Positions 57,060 through 64,000 of a DNA stretch of 64,000 nt are shown here, one piece after another (within the stretch, counting starts at the first letter, position 1; each line of letters begins with the position of its first letter). The notes beneath the pieces were generated by a model. That model saw nothing but the letters and a program-made list of their open reading frames with translations. It was not told the origin of the DNA and did not search any database. Source of the DNA: Amborella trichopoda (Eukaryota > Streptophyta > Magnoliopsida > Amborellales > Amborellaceae). The translations under genes and the position numbers were made by a program. The DNA lies in assembly GCF_000471905.2 (NCBI RefSeq), contig NW_006499364.1:3719044-3783043 (forward strand), given 5' to 3'.

Positions 57060-57290
57060 CGCTACCCGAGTCATTGTTGTGCGTGATCATCACCGTGCAG
57101 CATCGTGCATGATCATCGACGCACATGACTAAGCGCCTTGTGTCATCATCATCGCGCATGACTTAGAGTCGTGCGTGAACATCACTATACGTGACTTGGC
57201 ACCGTGAGTGAACATCACTGTGCACGACTCAGTGCTGTGCGCAACGATTGCTGCATGCAACTCATCGCTGAGCATGACCACGACCAGGTA
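57060..57290. repeat. ~30 bp minisatellite (CATGACTxxGCxCCGTGCGTGAACATCAC)
   Basis: About seven units of GTGCGTGA(A/T)CATCACT(G/A)TxC plus GACT(T/C)(A/G)G. It has the same place in the antisense unit as 2070-2445 (E1), 11690-11920 (E3) and 24890-25080 (E2), but a different unit. Confidence 0.8.
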
Positions 57291-57996
57291 TGACTTGCCA
57301 CCATTCATGAAAAGATCACCGAGTGGGCGTGGGGGCATGGTTACTGTCGCTCACAACTAGCGTTGTGTGCAACCTATCGCCGCCAGTGTCCCTCGACTGT
57401 TCAGATGCCCTGTGACCCCTTGTCTCCCCAGCCACTATTCAACTCCCTGCAACTGTTCAGCTCCCATGACCCTTCGGTTGCTTATGACCTTTTGTCTCCC
57501 TGACAACCGTCTTCCTCCCAGTGACTGTTCACTGCCTACAGCTATTCACTCCCCTGTGACCTCTCAGCCTCTCACCGGCAAACTCCTCTCACCCGTCGAA
57601 AAGCCCACTATCCCACCTTCCTTTATCTTTCCAGACAGTCGAAACCCACCGGAAACTGAAAGCTAGCAGAAGTTCACCAGAGGCCCCTTGCTACAACTTG
57701 GATCCCTTTTCCCTTTCTCTGCTACTCCAAAACTACCACCGGAGTTTCTCGCTGGACCTCATCGAACTCTTTGCTTTTCTCACCTTGGTAGCAACCCTCA
57801 CTGGCAGACTCCTGCAACCCTTTGTGAATGCCCCTATGTTCCCTTACCGGTGCTCCCTCTTTCCAATCGAAACTTTCTTATCGAAAAACTCCTGTTAACC
57901 TCTACATTCTTGCCAGAGTTCTCACCGGAAGCTTCTCTCTCTCACTGCTAAGATTTCCTTAACCTTCAGTAAAATAGTGACAAAAGGGGTTTACCC

Positions 57997-58004
57997 CTTA
58001 TATA
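57997..58004 (-). promoter_or_regulatory. TATA box, antisense to E4 pol
   Basis: Minus strand ATCTATATAAGGGGTAAACCCC, a consensus TATATAAG inside the block shared by all four elements. Confidence 0.6.
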
Positions 58005-60014
58005 GATTGCGCTTCCCCGAAGTGCCCCTAATAAACAGGGAATGCTAGTCAGGTCCGTGAAGACCAAAAGGCGAAGAGCCGGACCGGATCGGGTTTAGAC
58101 CAGAGGCTCGAACAAAGGCTTACTGCCGCCCATGAAGCACCAAGCATCAAACAGATCGGGTCGAGCTAGGACCGACGCCCAAACACAGACCAACGCCATG
58201 AGCGACTAACGTCGTGCGCCAAAGCCACTGACTAACGCCATGTGTGAAAGTCACTGACCAACGCCTCGTGTGACCAACGCCAACGATTTCTCAGTGTCGT
58301 TTGCATAACTCTCACTCATACTAGCTCCATGTGTGTCAATGCTACTAACGCTCATGACTACCACCTTGTGTGTCCTACCATCACTCTCAGTAGAAGTTAC
58401 ACCTGTGCCGCAGCCCGCCATCCCCATGGAGTTAGGTGTATGCCAAAAAAGGGTCATGCTTACCTCTTCAATCCCCAGTGCGCACACCACCTTCATCAAC
58501 TCCCCGGTGAACCCGTTCCCTTCATTACCCCCATCATTCCCAAGTGAGTCTCACCCGCGCTCACAAACTGTGATCCATCTCGCCATCCATTCTCGTCGTC
58601 AGCTAGTGGGTCACCAGTTTTCACCTTCCATCCATACACCATCCATCTTTCACAGGTAGCCCCGAGCCATCTCCTCAAGTGGGTCAATTCACCACCATAT
58701 TCACTCCATGGCCTCCATAGCCTGCCGCCCATCTCCACCATGGTCCAGTTGTATGACCCTAAACTATAGTGCACATCCTAATCGCATGACGTTAAAACGC
58801 TTCGCACAAGTCCCAAAGGCATGACCCCAAACAGGCCTTCATAAAAAAATAATAATAATAAAGGGCAGTTGTATTCCTGAATAAGTGAACGCCATGAGTA
58901 AAAATGACAAACAAGCATGGTAACCAAACCATGAGTAAGAGAGTTCTGTGAAAATAAAAACAGGGGCACAGTGGAAACCCGAAAGGGCACTGTGAGTAAA
59001 AATGGAAGAATAAGGGTGGACATGGCCGAAAGGTCATGGGTAAAAGAGCCCCAAATAAAAGGAGGTTGGTGAAAACCGTTTCTACGGTGCCACTTCCCAA
59101 GTACGAGTGAAAACCCACAAAGGGCGCTTGGACTAATAAGCAAGTTGATGCAGCACATGCCTCATGAGACCCTTCAGCCATCATTCAAAAGAAAAAATCC
59201 TTGGTGTTAGAATGCCTTGATATCAGGACCTAAAAAAACGAGCTTCAAGAAGAATGCGACAGTCTGAGTCTGTTCACGAAAGGACTCAGGAGTCAGAAGA
59301 ATCGCAAAGGTGGCAGGTCAGAGTCCCATGCTAAAGGACCACATTTCCAAGAAGTCAACCAAAAAGAAGAAAATTACAATGACAAACCAAAGATGCCCTC
59401 AAAGGACCATAACTATCAAGCCAGGCCCAAGACTTCAGGGTGATGCCTCGCCCAAAGCCACCTCGCCAAACCCCTCCCTCCGACAGACCCAGACCTTTGG
59501 GACAAGCCAACTAAAAGCCCTTGACTAGACCCGACTGGATAGGGCCCATAGAGGTACCTTGCTTGTCAAAGCAAACCTGTTGTAGCAGCACACGTGGCCA
59601 CCAAGGGCTCCTTGGCTATCTATTCAAACATAACCACCACAAGACACAAAAACTCTGACTGATTGGGAAGAAATCCCTTAAGCAAGGCACTCGACTGCCA
59701 GACAAGAATGGATTCTAACCAACTGGGTCTACAAGCTTTTGAAGGCCCTCAGCTGTCGGAACCCGAAAAGAGCTCTTGACATGGATGATGGACATTCATG
59801 AGATGTCCCCCACCAGTAGCTCAAGTCTCTTCTCCCCCAAAGTCTCCACGGATGGACCTGCAACAACTGCATCCAAACGTCTGAGCATCCCAGTTACAGC
59901 GTTGCGTGGATATCTCCTCGACGTTCACGTGGTCCTATAGCTAGGAAGAAAAAGTAATAAAGGCGAGGAAATTTTTCGAATGTTGTCCTTATCTCTTCTC
60001 TCGAAGCAAAATTT
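58005..60014 (+). other. E4 3' tail between antisense promoter and PPT; non-coding
   Basis: Patchy homology with 3300-6372 of E1. It contains one or two ATGACCxTAAACT units (58745-58830) in place of the long array of E1. No credible ORF. Confidence 0.6.
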
Positions 60015-60028
60015 TGGACGGGGTAAGC
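60015..60028 (+). other. Candidate polypurine tract of E4
   Basis: TGGACGGGGTAAGC immediately before the LTR start, matching CAGAGGGGTAAAC of E1. Confidence 0.5.
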
Positions 60029-61330
60029 TATTTGAAGACATTTTTTGACACCTTGGTCCTCGATGCAAAATAAAAGAGAAGCTGGTCAATAAAGCCCTAA
60101 TTATACTGAAATTCCCAACATTCCTAGAATTGCCCGAAAACGAGTGATAATCTTCCTATGGACTCCAAAAGACCACCTATCAAGTTTCATCACAATCCAA
60201 AATGTCTAAGGCAGTGCAGACAAATAAATAGTTTCAAAAAAATCGGCCTTTAGCACCCTAAAATGGACCCCGTAACTAGAACACTATTTTTGGTGTGTCA
60301 AATGGTTATGATACCACCATCATTAGATCTGGCATGGTCGAAAACCTTCAGCGTCAAGTTTCGGCTTAAATGGATACTTTAGGATAAAGTTATGAGTGAA
60401 ACATTAAAAAGGGGTAGGTCGCACTCTATTCCCGTGCGGCCTCCCTACACCAATATCCATTAAAGGAGACCGGTTCGCATAGTCAATAGCAACAACTTTG
60501 AAGACTCGTATCTCACTTGTTTTGAGTCAGATGGTATTCAAATTTTAAGAGCTATTCGTCTTATCAAGAAGAGAGTTTTGATATGTGGCACGACCCGTGA
60601 TACTGCTCGAACATGGAGAAAAGCTAGAGAGAAGATGACGGTTTGTGCAAACGTTGTAAGAAATTCAGCAGCGATACATCTCGTTTGAGCAGTCGTATCA
60701 CGGCGCTCACACAACATATCGATGTGACAACAGTTCTATTGTGTGTGTAATGTCTGAGGCTACATCTGGGCCAAACCTCGCACATGATGAATGGTCGGAT
60801 TTCATGTGCGAAGCCAATAAAGTTGTAAATTCAGACCGTCGAAATTCAAGATTCCAACCAAAAAGCCAAGATAGTAAAATCTTCGTCCGGGCATGAAATC
60901 GAGCTACGTTTGTTGCAACGTGATCGTGACAACATTCTTACTGCAATTCAACAAATAAATCATGAAATTACATCAAGAAATGAGCGCACTATCGATCCAA
61001 AGTTTTCATGCAAATTTCAAGTCGCATGATCATGCCTAAAAACATGATTCATGGCTCGAAGTTAGTACCAAATTGATCGTCATGCCGAGCCCAATGAGAA
61101 AGTAATTATCTTTTTACAAAATGGGTGTCAGAGAAACCCTGAATCGTCCATAGAAGATCACGCACGTCCTAGGGCAGCAGCAGGAACTGTTTTGGAATTT
61201 TGTGAATTGTTGAACAGGGCCAAAACCGTCATTTTGCTCCTATTTTTAGATTTTATTTTAATTTAAATAAATAATAATTATCATCAATTAGGTCAAATTT
61301 TGGGCATCCACCCATGTTTGGGCCCAAGTC

Positions 61331-61338
61331 TATAAATA
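61331..61338 (+). promoter_or_regulatory. TATA box of LTR B6
   Basis: AAGTCTATAAATACATG after CCACCCATGTTTGGGCCC. Confidence 0.65.
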
Positions 61339-62159
61339 CATGTTAAACCTCATTGTAAAGGGCTTCAATCTCATGAAGAGAGTTTTACATTGAAATTGTG
61401 GGCACGTCTAAGAGAGAGAGAGGAGAGAGAAGAAAAGTCCGTCACACATGATGAAGGTAATCTTCCCTCTCCTCTTTCTTCTTTCTCTCTCCTCCCCTCT
61501 AGTATCTCTCCTCCCCTCTAGTATCTCTCCTCCCCTCTCTTCTCTCTCCTCCCCTCTCTTCTCTCTCCTCTTCTTTCTTTCTCTCTCTTCTTTTTCTTCT
61601 CTTTGTCTCAAACACACATAGCAGTAATCATCGCCATGCGTACCTCTCTCTCTCTTTTTTCTTCTCTATCTTCCTTTCTCTCTCTTCTTTGTCCTTTCTT
61701 CTTTCTCTTTATTCTTTCATTTTTCTCTCCTCTTCAGACATGCACGACGATGCCCATCGCCGAGCATGACCTTCACCTTCTTGTCTTATTTCTGGAACAT
61801 ACACAATGAGTCGGGCCTTAACCCAAGTGGCGAGCTGGGCCTCTGTCTAAGTTCCTTCTCCCTCCTGTCGTGCACGGCGATGCCCATCATCGAGCATGAA
61901 GTCCACCTTCCTTTCTTATCTCTAGAACATGCACAGTGAGCCGGGCCTTAACCCTAGTGGCGGGCCAAGCCTTTGTTTGAGTTCATTCTCTCTCTTATCA
62001 TGCACGACGATGTCCATCTCCGTGCGTGACATTTCTTCCCCCATTCCCTGACAAGGACATTGAATCAGGCCAGTTCCCGAGTGGCGGGCCAGGTCATGTC
62101 TTAGTCCTTTATGACGCATGCAACAATACCTATTGTCGGGCTTATCTTTTCTTCTCTCT

Positions 62160-62450
62160 CTCCTGACTCTATCTCTCTCATCATGGACAGTAGAACCTAA
62201 CGCCGTCTATGTTTTCCCTTTCCTTCTTTCTCTCTCTCCTGTCATAGATGACAGAACCTATCGTCGTCCATGTTCTCTCTTTCTCTCTCTCTTATCATGG
62301 ATGGTGGAACCTATCGTCGTCCATATTCTTTCTTACCCTCTCTCTCCTCTTCATGGATGGCGGAACCCCATCGTCGTCCATGCTCCTCCCCTCTTTTTCT
62401 TTCCTCTATCATGGATGGCAAAACCCTATTGCCATCCATGCTTCTGTCTT
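62160..62450. repeat. ~60 bp minisatellite (CATGGATGGxxGAACCTATCGTCGTCCATG) in LTR B6
   Basis: About five units. Each contains an imperfect inverted repeat (CATGGATGG...CGTCCATG), separated by CTCTCTTTCTCTCTC. Confidence 0.85.
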
Positions 62451-63536
62451 TCTTCTCTCTCCTTCCACCGTTCATGCTTCTTGCCCTTTTCTCTCTCTTC
62501 TCTCTTTCTTCTTTCTTCTCTCTTTTCTTTCTCTCTCTTCTTTCTTTTTCCACCTCTCTCTTCTTTCTTCTCTCTCATTTCTCTCTCTTCTACCAATCTT
62601 TCACCTCTATCTTCATTCTTTCTCTCTCTTCTTCTAATCTCTCTTCTTCCTCTCTTTTCTTTCTTCTCTCTACTCTTTCTTCTCTCTTCTTTTTCTCTCT
62701 CTTCTTTTTCCCTCTCTTCTCTCTTCCCTTTTCTCTGTCATCTTTCTTCTCTATTTTCTCTCTTCCTTCTTTCTTCTCTCTTCTTCCATTCTTCCTCTTT
62801 CGTTTGACCAAGGGACGCTGAGACTAACACCGTCATGGTAGTCTCGTCATTGAGCAGTATTACCGTCATGTCGGTCTGAGTTACTATGCTTGTCTTGCTG
62901 TCACAACAGGTTAACCATTGTACCAGGCTGGTTGGTGTTGATCTTGTTGTCGAGTAGTTTTGTCGTCATGCTGGTCTGAGTTACCGTGCATGTCTTGCTA
63001 CCACACCAGGTCAATCACCGTACTGGTTTAGCCATTATGTCAATCTAGCCACCTGGTTAAATTTCTCATTCTTCTCTTATCTTCCCTCTATCATATTTCT
63101 CCCTTCTCCTCTTATCGCCCCAATCTTCATCTCATTCCTTCGCTTTTTTCCTTGAATTCACACGTATGTGTGCCTTCGCCCAAAGACAATGAAGGGTCCC
63201 CCAGCCCACTTGTCTTGTAAATTAATCGTGTGTGTGTGATTACAGACACAAGAGAGTACAGGTCCAAGGAGGCGATTCCGAACTAATTGTAAGATTGGGG
63301 GGCTTTCCGACGTGATCTAAGAGGGTGCACACACGAGTTAACCCGAGTGAGTCACGGACCCAGGTGAGCTGTGCCCCACCTCACATTAAATTCCTCTCTC
63401 ATCGGTTGGTATACCTGCCCTTGTTTTGTAACAAGGTTCCCGAGAGAGCGGTCTTAAGTTTTGGGTTCCTCTGAAACTCGAGACACGTGCTACCAGGTCG
63501 TCTCGACCTGGAAGGCGAGATCGAGGCACCTAACCA

Positions 63537-64000
63537 GAGATATGTAAATAGAAAGATGTTCACCAAAAACCCCAAAAATTAAGGCAAAATTTCTTAGATT
63601 GGGTGCTGTTATTTAGGGGGTTTTGGTTTTTTTGTTATAGAAAAAACCAGAGGGAGATATGGAAAGAAAAATGAGAGAGAGAGAGAGAGCGTTAGCATAC
63701 CTTGAGTGGGATTATGAGTGAGATCCGTGGGTTTAAGCAAATACGCAGGGAGAGAGCTTTTTGAGGTAAGGATCAGCTTCTTTGTTGAGGAGAGGGAATA
63801 CGTAGAGAGAAAATACGTAGGGAAAGAGCTTCTTGAGGCAGATCGCCAGAGGAGAGACACTTTGTGCAAAAAGTGCGAGAGGAGAGAGAATACGCTCTTC
63901 GTTTTCCTATGCGGGTGTCAGTCCCTCTGTTTTCCTCTGCAAGTGTCAGTACCTGCAAGAATAAAAAAAAAATTCAACCTTCAAACACACTCCCTGAGGG
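63537..64000. other. Unclassified flank
   Basis: No feature recognised beyond a short (GA)n at 63675-63689, a ~50-bp diverged direct repeat (GTAGGGA(A/G)AGAGCTTxTTGAGG near 63740 and 63815), and GTGTCAGT(C/A)CCT twice (63916, 63945). It may be host intergenic DNA or an older repeat. Confidence 0.5.

Larger units (their letters stand above)
56577..58004 (-). pseudogene. Antisense transcription unit of E4
   Basis: On the minus strand: TATA at 58004-57997, a leader with GCAGTGAGAGAGAGAAGCTTCC, a minisatellite (57290-57060), and a frame at 57055-56855 holding VGSQVLKHNKELHVVLWKG, SIIGKFLAKRVCFVCL. AATAAA follows at 56691-56686. Within it, ATCATAGGTAAGTTCC (about 56920-56935) is a textbook 5' splice site, and TCCTCTTTTCCTCAG (about 56805-56820) a textbook 3' site, framing about 120 bp. 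The same peptide occurs in E2 and E3. The unit converges on pol, ending about 110 bp from the integrase stop. Protein not recognised. Confidence 0.45.
49114..63536 (+). mobile_element. E4: Tat-like Ty3/gypsy element, 5'-truncated by E2, with 3' LTR
   Basis: Plus strand: gag remnant (49114-50063), solo C LTR (50064-51841), linker, RT (about 53330-54230), RNase H (54228-55140), integrase (about 55260-56576), antisense unit (58004-56577), tail (58005-60014), PPT and 3' LTR (60029-63536). It is the best preserved pol in the window, and shares all parts with E2 but with its own damage. Confidence 0.82.
60029..63536 (+). mobile_element. Family B LTR (B6), 3' LTR of E4, 3508 bp
   Basis: Start TATTTGAAGACATTTTTTGACACC (TG changed to TA), end GGCACCTAACCA. 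It has a TATA at 61331, CT-rich tracts (61400-61600 and 62460-62800), a minisatellite (62160-62450), and the family B end block (GTGATCTAAGAGGGTGCAC, AACAAGGTTCCCGAGAGAGC). A candidate right duplication would be GAGAT (63537-63541); the left partner is lost. Confidence 0.85.

Noticed and set aside
56577-60028. Treating the region between integrase and the LTR as an independent LTR family
   Set aside because: It has no paired copy, no TG/CA ends and no target duplication, and follows integrase in the same order in E2, E3 and E4.

Overview
The window reads as intergenic repeat DNA from a large plant (angiosperm) genome. I see no host gene. Almost every base can be placed in nested, decayed Ty3/gypsy LTR retrotransposons, judged from plant-type Gag, RT, RNase H and integrase peptides, TG...CA-type LTRs, 5-bp target duplications, primer-binding sites, and microsatellites interrupted by 20-N gaps.

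Three LTR families are present. Family B has LTRs of 3.3-3.6 kb that begin TGTTTGAA and end CCTAACCA. It belongs to a Tat/Ogre-like lineage, with a tRNA-Arg-like PBS, a long leader ORF, a CxxHx4Hx4C Gag knuckle and a 'GLDPxVxVHxL' RT. Family D has LTRs of 3.0-3.6 kb (TGTAATGACCC...GGGTCGTGACA), a tRNA-iMet PBS and a Tekay/Del-type chromovirus Gag. Family C has LTRs that read TGTCACACCCCAAG on the plus strand, probably in minus sense.

Layout. 1-9692 is the 3' end of element E1 (+): an antisense plant-mobile-domain (PMD) pseudogene, an antisense promoter, a repeat-rich tail, the PPT, and its 3' LTR. 9693-14466 is E3 (-), into which E1 inserted. 14467-16737 is a family C LTR, 16738-18475 a truncated B LTR, and 18476-18889 is unclassified. 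18890-19740 is a B leader fragment fused to a broken B LTR, which is itself split by a solo B LTR at 19959-23549. 23959-49113 is E2 (-), a near-complete Tat-like element split by a solo D LTR (26136-29141) and by a pol-less, gag-bearing D element (32130-40718). 49114-63536 is E4 (+), truncated on the left by E2, carrying a solo C LTR (50064-51841) and ending in its own 3' B LTR. 63537-64000 is unclassified flank.

The most interesting observation concerns the 2-4 kb between integrase and the 3' LTR of the Tat-like elements. All four copies (E1, E2, E3, E4) hold what looks like a separate transcription unit running antisense to pol: a TATA box on the opposite strand, a leader, and a minisatellite. 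In E2, E3 and E4 this is followed by a short conserved peptide region and a polyadenylation-like signal just beyond the pol stop. In E1 the unit leads into a degenerate PMD protein gene. A second theme is a GC-rich minisatellite core (TAGCGCCGGTTG / CAACCGGCGCTGG) that recurs in repeat arrays of otherwise unrelated element families. All coding regions are broken by stops and frameshifts, so nothing here is expected to be autonomous.
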